From assembly GCF_037023735.1 (NCBI RefSeq), contig NZ_CP146069.1:1467501-1531500 (forward strand): a stretch of 64,000 nucleotides of DNA, read 5' to 3'. Origin of the DNA: Roseovarius sp. S88 (lineage in GTDB: Bacteria; Pseudomonadota; Alphaproteobacteria; Rhodobacterales; Rhodobacteraceae). This document shows positions 1-9,000 of this stretch, in pieces. Numbering within the stretch: the stretch's first letter is position 1; the number at the start of each line of letters is the position of its first letter. Below the pieces are notes generated by a model, which was not told where the DNA came from, ran no database searches, and saw nothing but the letters and a program-made list of their open reading frames with translations. The translations under genes and the position numbers were made by a program.

Positions 1-609
1 ACGGCCCAAATCGCGCGCGCGGGCTTCGTTGCGCTGGGTATGACCAACGCCACACCTGTTGTCGCCCCTCCAGGAGGCAAGCACCGCGTGATTGGCACCA
101 ACCCGATTTCCTTTGCTGTGCCAGACGGGCAGGGCGGTGTTGCGATGCTCTTTGATCAATCCACCACAACCGTGGCCCTGGGCAAGATCACGATGGCCAA
201 GGCCGCAGGGCAGTCCATTCCCGAAGGCTGGGCCGTTGATGCCGATGGCCAGCCCACCACAGACCCCGAAGCGGCGCTCAAAGGGTCGCTGGTCAGCATG
301 GGCGGCTACAAGGGGTGGGGTTTTGGTCTGATGGCTGAATTGCTGGCCTCCGGTATGACCGGAAGCCTTGCAGGCGTGGACATTGGCCCGCTCAAAGCCC
401 CCGAAGGCGAACCCCATGATATTGGCGACTACTACCTGATTATGGATCCCGCCACATCGGGCGCGTTCTTTGATCGTCTGGCCCAAGTGGAAACGGCTGT
501 TGCGCGGGACGCAGAAGCGCGGATTCCCGGGCAGGGGCGTCAGGTGGCCGATCCTGTGGATATCGAAGATTCCGTTTGGCAATCAGTGCGGGCACTTGCA
601 GGTCACTAG
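1..609 (+). CDS. Ldh_2 (malate/L-lactate dehydrogenase) family oxidoreductase, C-terminal part
   Basis: The reading frame is open from base 1, so only the last 202 residues are present; family members are about 330-360 aa. The motif IGTNPISFAVP and the glycine-rich stretch YKGWGFGLMAELLASG are typical of the Ldh_2 fold, which reduces or oxidises 2-keto/2-hydroxy acids or cyclic imino acids with NAD(P)H. Malate, lactate, ureidoglycolate and piperideine-2-carboxylate enzymes all share this fold, so the substrate cannot be named from this fragment. The gene converges on the small gene that follows, with 8 bases between the stops. The ATG at 40 is internal, not a start. Confidence 0.85.
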   Translation, partial: TAQIARAGFVALGMTNATPVVAPPGGKHRVIGTNPISFAVPDGQGGVAMLFDQSTTTVALGKITMAKAAGQSIPEGWAVDADGQPTTDPEAALKGSLVSMGGYKGWGFGLMAELLASGMTGSLAGVDIGPLKAPEGEPHDIGDYYLIMDPATSGAFFDRLAQVETAVARDAEARIPGQGRQVADPVDIEDSVWQSVRALAGH

Positions 610-617
610 GCCCTGCG

Positions 618-935
618 TCAGCTGCAGCTTGTAATTGCCTGACGGCGTGCCACCTCTGGGTCCTTGCTTGAACTGCGAATGATGGCGCGGCTTTGCGAGA
701 CCGAGCACCCATCGATGGTGATCGCACGCCCACGGCGCACCGCAACAAGCACATCATAAAGTTCTGGGTCCGAAAGTTGCGTAAACTTTGAGACACTGAA
801 CCGGCGTGGAACCAAGTCCGATGGGTTGAACTCCTGCGCTTCTTCCGCCGTGGCGATGGATGCCGGAGCCGCAAGGCTGGTTGTCAAAATCGACAGGATC
901 ACACCCTTGCGGATGAATGTGTTAAAACGGGTCAT
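618..935 (-). CDS. Small secreted protein of unknown function
   Basis: Encodes 105 aa. I chose the ATG at 935 because AAGGCAG lies just upstream of it and the product then begins with a basic stretch and a hydrophobic core ending in A-x-A-like residues (SLAAPASIATAEEA), a classic Sec signal peptide. An ATG at 962 would add nine residues ahead of the signal and place the ribosome site inside the gene. The mature part of about 75 aa has one cysteine pair (DGCSVSQ and the C-terminal TSCS) that could form a disulphide in the periplasm. I do not recognise the family. Confidence 0.7.
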   Translation of the reverse strand: MTRFNTFIRKGVILSILTTSLAAPASIATAEEAQEFNPSDLVPRRFSVSKFTQLSDPELYDVLVAVRRGRAITIDGCSVSQSRAIIRSSSKDPEVARRQAITSCS

Positions 936-1013
936 GTGCTCTGCCTTTTGGATTATGCCCATGATATGGGCGCGATGCTCTCACATGCAATCCACGTTTG
1001 CGAGAGGAAAAAC

Positions 1014-1454
1014 TCAAGCCTGTTGCGTCACGAATACACCCGCGGCCATAAGCCCAATACCCGCCGCACGTGTAAGCGACAAAGGCGAGATCGGATTGCC
1101 GAACAAGCCAAACTGGTCAATCAAAGCCGCAGAGATAAGTTGGCCAAGTAAAACGAAAAAAACTGCATTTCCCACGCCAAACCTTGGCGCGATGAAGGTG
1201 ATGGAAAGCACGTAGAACGCAATCAGCACACCCCCCAAAAGCAGGTGCTTCGGAACCTTGGCGACACCCGAAATAGCCGATGGGCCATGAATCAAAAGCA
1301 CCACCAGTGTGGCCAGAAACGCAACTGTGAAAAGGATCGCCGCCGCCGCGACCGGCGAGCCAAGCCGCACCCCGAGTGCGGCATTCAAAGCGGCCAGAAG
1401 AGGCACGGCAATGCCGGCAAGCAACATGACGGAAGCGTATAATGTGGTCGGCAT
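1014..1454 (-). CDS. YdcZ/DUF606-type DMT-superfamily membrane protein
   Basis: Encodes 146 aa from the ATG at 1454, which follows a GAAGGAG ribosome site; a longer start at 1490 would add charged residues before the first helix. About five hydrophobic helices fill the protein, and GVGNAVFFVLLGQLISAALI resembles the conserved helix of the DUF606 half-size drug/metabolite transporter family. These proteins are thought to work as dimers in the inner membrane; their substrates are mostly unknown. The gene is transcribed away from the DUF4864 gene and shares with it an intergenic region that holds an FNR-like sequence. Confidence 0.75.
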   Translation of the reverse strand: MPTTLYASVMLLAGIAVPLLAALNAALGVRLGSPVAAAAILFTVAFLATLVVLLIHGPSAISGVAKVPKHLLLGGVLIAFYVLSITFIAPRFGVGNAVFFVLLGQLISAALIDQFGLFGNPISPLSLTRAAGIGLMAAGVFVTQQA

Positions 1455-1501
1455 GGGAAAGCTCCTTCGCCATTTCATGTGGGGTTTCATCTTCGTTAAA
1501 T

Positions 1502-1515
1502 CTGATCCAGATCAA
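1502..1515. promoter_or_regulatory. FNR-like box (one mismatch)
   Basis: The sequence CTGAT-CCAG-ATCAA differs at one base from the FNR/FnrL consensus TTGAT-N4-ATCAA. It sits 48 bases upstream of the YdcZ-like start (minus strand) and 181 bases upstream of the DUF4864 start. The spacing suits the YdcZ-like gene better. It is weaker than the perfect boxes before the PPK2 gene and the TRAP operon, so it may be chance. Confidence 0.35.
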
Positions 1516-1695
1516 AGTGCAAAGATCAAACATGTGCATTTGCTATACCCAACACTTCCCGTGGTGCGGGAGACAGGCCCAGGTAGACGGATTGCGGGAT
1601 CCCGAACCTGGGTCCTCGTCGGGCCAGGAGAGATGTTCATCAGAAAAATTGATTACCTCGGATGCCGCGCTACTTGTGCCCAAAGGAGACGCTGC

Positions 1696-2118
1696 ATGCC
1701 CCGTTGGATGATGCACCTGAGTTTGGTCGTGGCAATCACATTGTCGCTGGCCTTGGCGGCTACAAAACCGGCTCATGCGGATGATGCGGCTCGGCAAGTG
1801 ATTTCGGATCAGCTGACCGCCTTTCAGCAGGACGATTTTGCCACTGCCTTTACCTTTGCCAGCCCGATGATCAAGGGCATGTTTGGCACTTCCGAACGCT
1901 TTGGCGAAATGGTGCGCAATGGGTACCCGATGGTTTGGCGGCCATCGGAAGTAGAATTTCTGGACACACGCGATGTGGGCGGCGCGCTGGTGCAGGACGT
2001 GTTGATACGGGATGCGGATGGCGTCTACTACGAGCTTGAATATGAAATGATTGCGGGAGAGGACGGCTGGAAGATCAACGGGGTGCGCGTGCGCAGGGCC
2101 GGAGAGGGAACCGCCTGA
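1696..2118 (+). CDS. DUF4864 domain protein, secreted
   Basis: Encodes 140 aa from the ATG at 1696, preceded by AAAGGAGA. The frame stays open upstream to 1309 but without a ribosome site, and that stretch overlaps the divergent gene. The N-terminus is a signal peptide (hydrophobic core, then THKPAHA-like cleavage context seen as TKPAHADD). The rest matches the DUF4864 pattern: an NTF2-like small fold beginning VISDQLTAFQQDDFATAFTF, with conserved FASPMIKGMFG and a C-terminal WKINGVRV strand. Function is unknown; the family is common in Rhodobacterales and presumably acts in the periplasm. Confidence 0.8.
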   Translation: MPRWMMHLSLVVAITLSLALAATKPAHADDAARQVISDQLTAFQQDDFATAFTFASPMIKGMFGTSERFGEMVRNGYPMVWRPSEVEFLDTRDVGGALVQDVLIRDADGVYYELEYEMIAGEDGWKINGVRVRRAGEGTA

Positions 2119-2210
2119 CCTGTTGATCTTTGGGCCCGTTGTGATTGAGCATTGGGAATTGCCCACGTCGTGGAAGCTGGTAGTCTCTTGATCAGACAAG
2201 GAGACGCCTC

Positions 2211-2531
2211 ATGCTTTCGATCGATCCATCCGCAGATATTCAAACCGTCATCACCACTTTTGAGACCTCCCCCGGCGCGTGTCAGGACCTTCTGGATGAG
2301 CTGCGCGAGGCATATCAGGCGTTTATCTCCAGACAATCGGGTTTTGTGGCAGCTGGTCTGCACGTCAATGACGCACAGACGCGCATCGCCAATTACTCTC
2401 AATGGGAAAGGCGAGAGGATTTTCTCGCGATGCTGCGCAGCGACGAAATGCGTCGGCGCAATCGCAAGATCAATGAGCTTTGCAAAAGCTTTGAGCCGGT
2501 GATGTATGACGTCGCGGAGAGCTTTGGGTGA
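2211..2531 (+). CDS. Antibiotic-biosynthesis-monooxygenase-like (dimeric alpha-beta barrel) protein
   Basis: Encodes 106 aa, starting at an ATG 8 bases after AAGGAG. The arrangement is that of the ABM/dimeric ferredoxin-like fold: an N-terminal strand, a helix with LLDELREAYQAFISRQSGF, a strand FVAAGLHVN, then NYSQWERREDFLAMLRSDEM, where the W-x-x-x-E/DF motif is usual for the family. Members include small quinol or heme oxygenases and many of unknown role. Its stop overlaps the start of the next gene by three bases (GTGA), so the two are probably co-translated. Confidence 0.7.
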   Translation: MLSIDPSADIQTVITTFETSPGACQDLLDELREAYQAFISRQSGFVAAGLHVNDAQTRIANYSQWERREDFLAMLRSDEMRRRNRKINELCKSFEPVMYDVAESFG

Positions 2532-2803
2532 GCGAAGATATCGACACTGCGCAGGAAATGCGCGCTTTGCGCAAGGAAGTCGCGCGGCTCAACAAGCTGT
2601 CCTTTGTGCGCATTCACAACTCCATCCCAAAACTTCTGGGTTACAGCTTTGCCCGCGGCTTGGCCTTTGGCCTTGGCACCGTTCTTGGCGCGTCCGTGCT
2701 CTTGTCTCTGGTGGCCTGGTCGGTGAGCCAGGTGGAATTCCTGCCGGTGATCGGAGAATGGGCCGCCGAAATTGCCGATCAGATGGAGGCCGCACGGGAG
2801 TAG
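2528..2803 (+). CDS. DUF5665 small membrane protein
   Basis: Encodes 91 aa from a GTG that overlaps the stop of the preceding gene. An N-terminal amphipathic, possibly coiled-coil segment (about residues 5-25) is followed by one or two hydrophobic stretches (LLGYSFARGLAFGLGTVLGA and VLLSLVAWSVSQV) and a short acidic tail. The RGLAFGLGTVLGA glycine pattern is what I associate with DUF5665, a small family whose function is not known. Translational coupling to the ABM-like gene is the only contextual hint. Confidence 0.65.
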   Translation: MSEDIDTAQEMRALRKEVARLNKLSFVRIHNSIPKLLGYSFARGLAFGLGTVLGASVLLSLVAWSVSQVEFLPVIGEWAAEIADQMEAARE

Positions 2804-2830
2804 CTTTGCTGGTTTGTCATCTCAAAGGAA

Positions 2831-2863
2831 TTCGTGGGCCAGAGGAAACCCCCGGCCCACGAA
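2831..2863. terminator. Perfect inverted repeat between converging genes
   Basis: TTCGTGGGCC (2831-2840) and GGCCCACGAA (2854-2863) form a 10-bp stem with a 13-base loop. It lies between the DUF5665 stop and the adaptor gene stop, which face each other. Neither side has a strong T-run, so it may end transcription poorly or mainly protect 3' ends. Confidence 0.5.
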
Positions 2864-2903
2864 CCCACCTACTACCCAATGGTCGAGCTCTCGCCAAGCT
2901 CGC

Positions 2904-4274
2904 CTACTCGATAAACGTCCTTGCCAGGCGGTCGCTGATGGGCTGCGCCAGGTATGAAAAGGCCGTTCTTTCACCGGTACGGACAAACAGATCCGCCGGC
3001 ATGCCCGGTAGCAGGTCCAACTCGGCAACTTGCGTGGGCTGATCCGCATCAAGTTTCACACGTGCCATGTAAAACTCCTCGCCTGTGCGGTCATCCTCCA
3101 GCGCATCTGCCGAGATGTCGAAAATCTGGCCAGTAGCTTCGGGCACATCCGCCTGCGCAAACGCAGACAGACGAATTCGTGTTTGCTGACCGATTTGAAG
3201 CTTGTCGATATCCGCGGTTTTGACGCGCGCCTCGACGATAAGCTCCTGATCCGCGGGAACAATATCAAGAATAGCTTCACCTGGTCGGATCACGCCACCG
3301 GTCGTGGAAACTTCGAGATTGACCACTCGGCCGCTAGAGGGCGCAAGGATCTCAATGCGTTTGCGGCGTTCTGCAGCCCCGGCAAATTGGGGGGCAACCA
3401 GTGCAAGCTGAGCCTCGACGGCAGCTAGTTCATTGGCAATCGCCTCGTCACGTAATTTCTGGGCGCTGACTCTGGTCAGTTCCAGCTCTCGCGACTGATT
3501 TCTGGCCTGTGCGATCTGAGTGCGCAACGATGCATCAACCCCGGCCAGCCGTTCTGCTTCGACGCGGCGCGCGCTGATGCGCGGAACCGTAACGAGACCC
3601 TGATCATAAAGCTGCTGCAAACCAGCCAGCTCTTCTTTGGTGATCTCCAGTTGGCGGCGCGCAGAGTCGCGCTGCTCTTCAAGACCGATGACTTGGTCTT
3701 TCAGTCCCAAAATACGTTGAGACGCAATCTCCATTTCGGTGCGCCGCGCACGGGCTTCGGTGTCAAACAGTTGTTTTTGAGTCAAAAACGCCGTGTACCA
3801 ATGCAAACGATTCACGTCAGGATGTAACTGTGCCAGAACATGCGCTTCTACAAAGCTTTCCTGGCCATTGATCTGTGCCAGAAGACGCGCGCGCCGTACG
3901 CTCAACTCCCCGAGTTGACTGCCGAGCACGTTCAGGTCGACGTCAATATCAGTGCTGTCCAGGCGGACCAGTGGCTGACCGTGTTCAACAAACTCACCGT
4001 CGGAGATTAGAATGGCGCGAATGGTGCCGCCATCGATATGTTCGACCGTTTTGCGATTGCCTTCGACCACAAAGGAGGCAGGAGCGACAACCGCGCCATC
4101 GAGTTTTGAGGCGAAGGACCAGTACAAAGCACCGCCGACAAAAGTCAGCAAGACGAAAACGCCGAATAGAACATAGCGGCCAATTTTGGGTTCATACTGC
4201 GTGTTCGGCAAAGCATGTGTGTGATCTAGATGCGCGAGAGACCGCGCCTGTGAGTGCGGGACAAGCTGTGTCAT
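2904..4274 (-). CDS. Type I secretion membrane-fusion (HlyD/PrtE-like) adaptor
   Basis: Encodes 456 aa, a normal length for the family. A short cytoplasmic N-terminus is followed by one transmembrane helix (about residues 33-55), a lipoyl-like half (GGTIRAILISDGEFVEHGQPL), a long alpha-helical coiled coil (about 110-290, many Q/E/R heptads) and the second lipoyl half plus beta-barrel (ILAPSSGRVVNLEVSTTGGV). Such adaptors link an inner-membrane ABC exporter to a TolC-type outer-membrane channel. The start overlaps the exporter's stop by four bases, so the two form one unit. No TolC gene is present in this window, so the channel must be encoded elsewhere. Confidence 0.93.
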   Translation of the reverse strand: MTQLVPHSQARSLAHLDHTHALPNTQYEPKIGRYVLFGVFVLLTFVGGALYWSFASKLDGAVVAPASFVVEGNRKTVEHIDGGTIRAILISDGEFVEHGQPLVRLDSTDIDVDLNVLGSQLGELSVRRARLLAQINGQESFVEAHVLAQLHPDVNRLHWYTAFLTQKQLFDTEARARRTEMEIASQRILGLKDQVIGLEEQRDSARRQLEITKEELAGLQQLYDQGLVTVPRISARRVEAERLAGVDASLRTQIAQARNQSRELELTRVSAQKLRDEAIANELAAVEAQLALVAPQFAGAAERRKRIEILAPSSGRVVNLEVSTTGGVIRPGEAILDIVPADQELIVEARVKTADIDKLQIGQQTRIRLSAFAQADVPEATGQIFDISADALEDDRTGEEFYMARVKLDADQPTQVAELDLLPGMPADLFVRTGERTAFSYLAQPISDRLARTFIE

Positions 4275-6037
4275 TGGATGGCTTCCTTGACAGAAGTTTC
4301 GGTTTCAGAGGCCGGCGTTTCACCAGGGGCCTGTGCGATTGTCTTTTTGGGCGGAGTCGTAAGGACGTTTTGGCGGTTCATCTGGAGCACGTCGTCCTTG
4401 TCGCCAAACTGGGCCTGTGTGCCCTGACGCATGATCAGCACCTTGTTGACCGCCTGAAGCGTAGCTGGCCGATGGGTCATCACGATGGAAATAGCACCAC
4501 GATACTGCGCTGATTGGAGCGCCTGCCGCAGCGCGGCTTCGCCTTCGGCGTCGAGATCCGAGTTTGGCTCATCGAGCACCAGCACAAAAGGATCTCCATA
4601 AAGCGCTCGGGCCAGAGCCAGTCTCTGACGTTGACCGCCAGAGAGGAAAAACCCTTCGCCGATTAATGTCTCGTAGCCATCAGGCAAAGATGAGATCAAC
4701 TCGTGCACCCCGGCCTCACGCGCCGCGCGCAGAACTTCGGTGTCGTCGATCTCGGTCGAAAACCGTCCAATGTTTTCGCGGATGGTGCCGTCGAACAATT
4801 CAACGTCCTGCGGCAGGAAGCCGATCATCTGGCCGAGGTCTTGCTCGTTCCATTTCGACATTGGGCTGCCGTCAAGAAGGATTTCACCGCGTTGTGGGGC
4901 CCAAATGCCGGACAGCATTTTTCCCAACGTGGTTTTGCCCGATCCACTCTGACCAATAACGGCCAGCACATCACCTGCATGAAGTTCGAAGTCGATCCCA
5001 CGCAATGTCGCATTGACGGCCAGCGGTGGGCCGGCCTGACCAATTTTTACCACCATGGACTGATACGCGCGTGGCAGGCGCAGACGCTGTTCTTCTTCCT
5101 GGAACTCCTCGGTCAGATCCTTGATTTTTTTGTAAGACCCGCGCGCGGCAAGAAATGTACGCCACTGCCCGATCAACTGATCAATCGGGGCCAGCGCACG
5201 CGCCAGAACGATTGTCGCGGCAATCATTACGCCTGCGGTGGTCTCACCAGTGATTGCCAGAGCAGCACCGAGGCCGAGAATGGCGGACTGAAGGCCCATC
5301 CGGATGGTTTTGGACAGCACGGAAAAGCCAGCGATCCGGTCCGACGTAAGGGTTTTGTGGACATGCGCCTCGCGCTGGAGGTTGGCCCAACGGCGAGACA
5401 GATCACCTTTCATCCCAAGGGCATGAACCACTTCGGCATTGCGATCACTGATTTGGAAGAGTGCATCTGAGCGGCTGCGGGCCTCAGAGGCCAGTTGCAT
5501 AGGTGCACGGGCGCGGACGTTGTTGATCAGGGCCATAATGGTAAGGGCAATAGCACCGGCCAACCCGAGCAGGCCCAAATAGGGATGCAATACATAAAGC
5601 ACCAGAAGGTAGATCGGGATCCAGGGCGCATCAAAGAACGCGGTCAGGGTCGTGCCCGAAATGAATTCGCGGAAGCCGTTGATGTCATCGACAAGGTTGT
5701 CACCCGGAGCGCTGCGCCCATCGACCCGGCGGCGCATCGTGGCGCTGAGAACAGGCGCGCCAACATTGAGCTCGAATTTCGCGGCGAGACGATTGAGAAT
5801 GCGCATCCGGATGAGGTCGAGACTTGCGGTGACAACAAATACGCCGCCTAGAAGCAAGGTCAGAGCCACCAACGTTTCCATATTCTGGCTCGTCAGAACC
5901 CGGTCGTAAACCTGAAGCATGTAGAGGGGGCCGGCGAGCATAAGAAGGTTGAGAAAGAGGCTAAAGAAGGCAACGGCGAGGAACCCTTTGCGAAGTGAGG
6001 ACCAAGCGCGTTTAACGGGGCTAGGTTTCTTAAACAT
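4271..6037 (-). CDS. Type I secretion ABC exporter (PrtD-like permease/ATPase)
   Basis: Encodes 588 aa: an N-terminal membrane domain (about residues 15-300, first helices FLAVAFFSLFLNLLMLAGPL) and a C-terminal ATPase. Walker A GQSGSGKTT, signature LSGGQRQRLALARAL, Walker B VLVLDEPNSDLD and the H-loop MTHRP are all intact. There is no N-terminal C39-like peptidase, so substrates are exported without leader cleavage, as for PrtD/AprD-type systems. It lies 57 bases downstream of the stop of the large repeat protein, which carries a C-terminal type I signal and is the obvious substrate. AAAGG precedes the ATG by about nine bases. Confidence 0.94.
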   Translation of the reverse strand: MFKKPSPVKRAWSSLRKGFLAVAFFSLFLNLLMLAGPLYMLQVYDRVLTSQNMETLVALTLLLGGVFVVTASLDLIRMRILNRLAAKFELNVGAPVLSATMRRRVDGRSAPGDNLVDDINGFREFISGTTLTAFFDAPWIPIYLLVLYVLHPYLGLLGLAGAIALTIMALINNVRARAPMQLASEARSRSDALFQISDRNAEVVHALGMKGDLSRRWANLQREAHVHKTLTSDRIAGFSVLSKTIRMGLQSAILGLGAALAITGETTAGVMIAATIVLARALAPIDQLIGQWRTFLAARGSYKKIKDLTEEFQEEEQRLRLPRAYQSMVVKIGQAGPPLAVNATLRGIDFELHAGDVLAVIGQSGSGKTTLGKMLSGIWAPQRGEILLDGSPMSKWNEQDLGQMIGFLPQDVELFDGTIRENIGRFSTEIDDTEVLRAAREAGVHELISSLPDGYETLIGEGFFLSGGQRQRLALARALYGDPFVLVLDEPNSDLDAEGEAALRQALQSAQYRGAISIVMTHRPATLQAVNKVLIMRQGTQAQFGDKDDVLQMNRQNVLTTPPKKTIAQAPGETPASETETSVKEAIQ

Positions 6038-6093
6038 GGGAGATGCCTTTCATGAGTGGCGGAGGACGACGCAAGGCCGCCCTCCAGGGGTTG

Positions 6094-9000
6094 TTATGCA
6101 ACGAAATCGTCGTCGTTCAGGTCAGAGCTGCTGACGCCGGCGAGACGCACTGAGCCTTGATCGCCGAAGCTGATGAGCGCATCGGCCCCATCCTGGCTGA
6201 CGCTGACCGGGCCGCCGAAGTCAGGACCGAAGTCACCGAACTGCAGCTGGTCAAGACCGACCTGGAAATCCTGGATGAGGTCGTTGCCGAAGTTTTCGCC
6301 GAAGACGAATGTGTCAGCCCCTTCACCTCCGATCAGGATGTCATCGCCACCCTCACCGTTGATCAGATCGTCCCCATCCGCACCGTTGAGCACGTTGCTC
6401 AGGTCGCTGCCGAGGATCACGTCACCATCATCAGAGCCGATCACGTTCTCGATTGAGCTCAGAACATCGGTTTCAACCTGGTTGTCGATCACATCGAGAC
6501 CGACAACACCGGTGCCGCCTGTGGCATTCACATCCAGAGTTGCGCCTGCATCCACCAGCGTGTCTTGCACAACCGGACCATTGGCTCCGGCAGGTGCATT
6601 ATGCAGATGGATGGCCGAAACAACGCCCGGGATCGGGGTGTTCAGGTCCGCCTCATTGAGGCCCACAACGCTCAGCTCGGACGAGTAGACCACTTCACCA
6701 GCCTCGTTGAACGAGATGGTCAATGTGGCTTCGCCAGTGGCAAGGCTGTCAGATGTTGGGCCAGGTTCCTGTGCCGCATCCAACGATCCTGCCAGCTCGA
6801 TCACACGGTCATGACCAACACCTGTGTCACTGACAACTTCCAACTGACCGCGGATTTCGCCACCCGGGAAGTCAGATGTGTGGATGTTGTAGTAAAGATT
6901 ACCGGCGAGCGCCTGCTCAACGAACTGTGCCCCGTTGGCAATGGCCGAACCGAACTGACCTGGACTAACAACAGCCTGATTTGCGACAGACACGTTAAAG
7001 CCTGTGTCGCGTGTGGCCGTGCCGTTGCCGTTGGCATCCAGATTAACTGTGACCGCGACGTCGAGATCAGAGAAGTCTGCCGTGTCAATGCCGTCACCAC
7101 CATCGATGAAGTCATTGCCCAGACCGCCCGTGATGACGTTGTCCGCTTCACCGGCGATGATCACGTCATCACCTGCGCCACCGACGATTTCGCCATTGGT
7201 CACTCCAAGGTCGACAAAAATGTCATCGCCGTCACTCAGCAGAACGTTGCCGTTGATTACGCCTTCGTCATCGTTGACGATGGTCACGGTGCCTGCATCC
7301 GATGCATCGATTGCATTCACGGTGCCGCGGATTTCACCTTCGTTGAGCACGGCACCCAGATGGTTCAGTCCACCATCAACACGCAGGCCAGCAGCAGCGT
7401 CTGAGCCTTCAGAACCTGCAATCAGACCTTCGTTGATCACAACACCTGCGAAAGACGCATCTTCCTGACTTGTGAAGAGACGCAGCCCGTCACCAACCTG
7501 ATTTCCTTCCACCGCGTCGCCGCGACCTTGGAAGACACCGCCTTCTTCGTTGACGATCACAGCCGAGACAACGTCACCCGCTTCATCACCTGTTTGCAGC
7601 GAAACAGCAGATCCGTTGTTGCCGAGGCCTGCATCAACCGTGCCGGAGTTGGTGAAGGAATAGTTGTCAGCAGTACCATCAGCATAGACGGTGCCGTTGC
7701 GCTGGTTGCCGGTGCCAAGGATGTCGCCTTCGTTGACAACTTCCAGGCCTTCGCCATCAATGTTCAGCGCGCGGCTGTCAGACGTCACAGTGCCACGGTT
7801 CACGAAAGAACCGCCTGTGTGATCACCAGTGCCGAAGTACACGCCGTTCTGGCCGCCTTCAAACACACCACTTTCTTCGTTGACCAGCTCACCTTGGAAG
7901 TTGATGTTGTTGACGGAACGGAACGCACCGACTGTGCCATTGGCACCTTCAGAGGCCACCAGACCAGAGTTGACGATCGTTCCGTCAAACGTGCCGGAGT
8001 TGCCGACGTTCCCAATCCGGATGCCGTCGCCTGCGGCGTTGACACCAGCAGCGGCGTTGCCGCGACCTTGGATTGTACCTTCGTTGTTGAGTTCGAACGT
8101 GTTCTCACCGTCGATCTCAGCACCAAAGCCAGACCCTTCATTCCCTTCGCCCGCATCGATGACACCGGTTTCTAGGTTGTTGAAGGTAAAGTCTTGGGCT
8201 GTGCCATCGGCATAGACGGTGCCGTTACGCTGGCTGTCCGTTCCGATAATGTCACCGGCGTTGTTCACTTCCAGGCCGATGCCATCGATGTTGAACGCGC
8301 GACTATCAGACGAAATGGTTCCGCCTTCGAGGTTGTTGAACACACCACCAGTGTGATCTGCGCCTTCGCCAGCCACTGGGTTACCAAAATAAACACCGTT
8401 CTGAACACCGGAGATATCGCCGGAGTTGTTGAACTCTCCTTGGAAAGACACACCGTTTACAAAGCGAACACCGGCAACCGTGCCGTTTGCACCTTCGGAG
8501 TCGATGGTGCCTGTGTTGTTGATGACAGCGTCGGTTGTTCCAACATTGCCAACATTACCGATACGCACACCGTCGCCAGCGGCATTGGTGCCAGCTGCGG
8601 CATTGCCACGGCCCTGAATGGTGCCTGCGTTATCAAGGGTAAAGGAATTCGCCCCATCTTCTGCGTCACTGATTTCAACACCAAAGCCGGAGCCTGTGTT
8701 GTCTTCGCCAGCATCGATTGTGCCGGTGGACAGGTTGCTGACCTCAAAGTCATCCGCTGTGCCATCGGCGTAAACGGTGCCATTGCGCTGGTTGTCTGTG
8801 CCGCGGATGTCACCACCGTTGACCAGGTTGACACCCGTGCCGTCGATGTTGACCGCGCGGCTGTCGGACTGAATGGTGCCGAAGTTCAGCACATCGAGGT
8901 CGTGTTCGCCCTGACCGATGTAAAGACCATTGGCTGCACCCTCGATCACACCTGTGGACGTGTTCAGGATTTCACCTTCGGCATTTGCGCCATCAGCGAT

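Noticed and set aside
1309..1695. N-terminal extension of the DUF4864 gene
   Set aside because: The signal peptide and ribosome site both point to the ATG at 1696, and the extension overlaps the divergent YdcZ-like gene.
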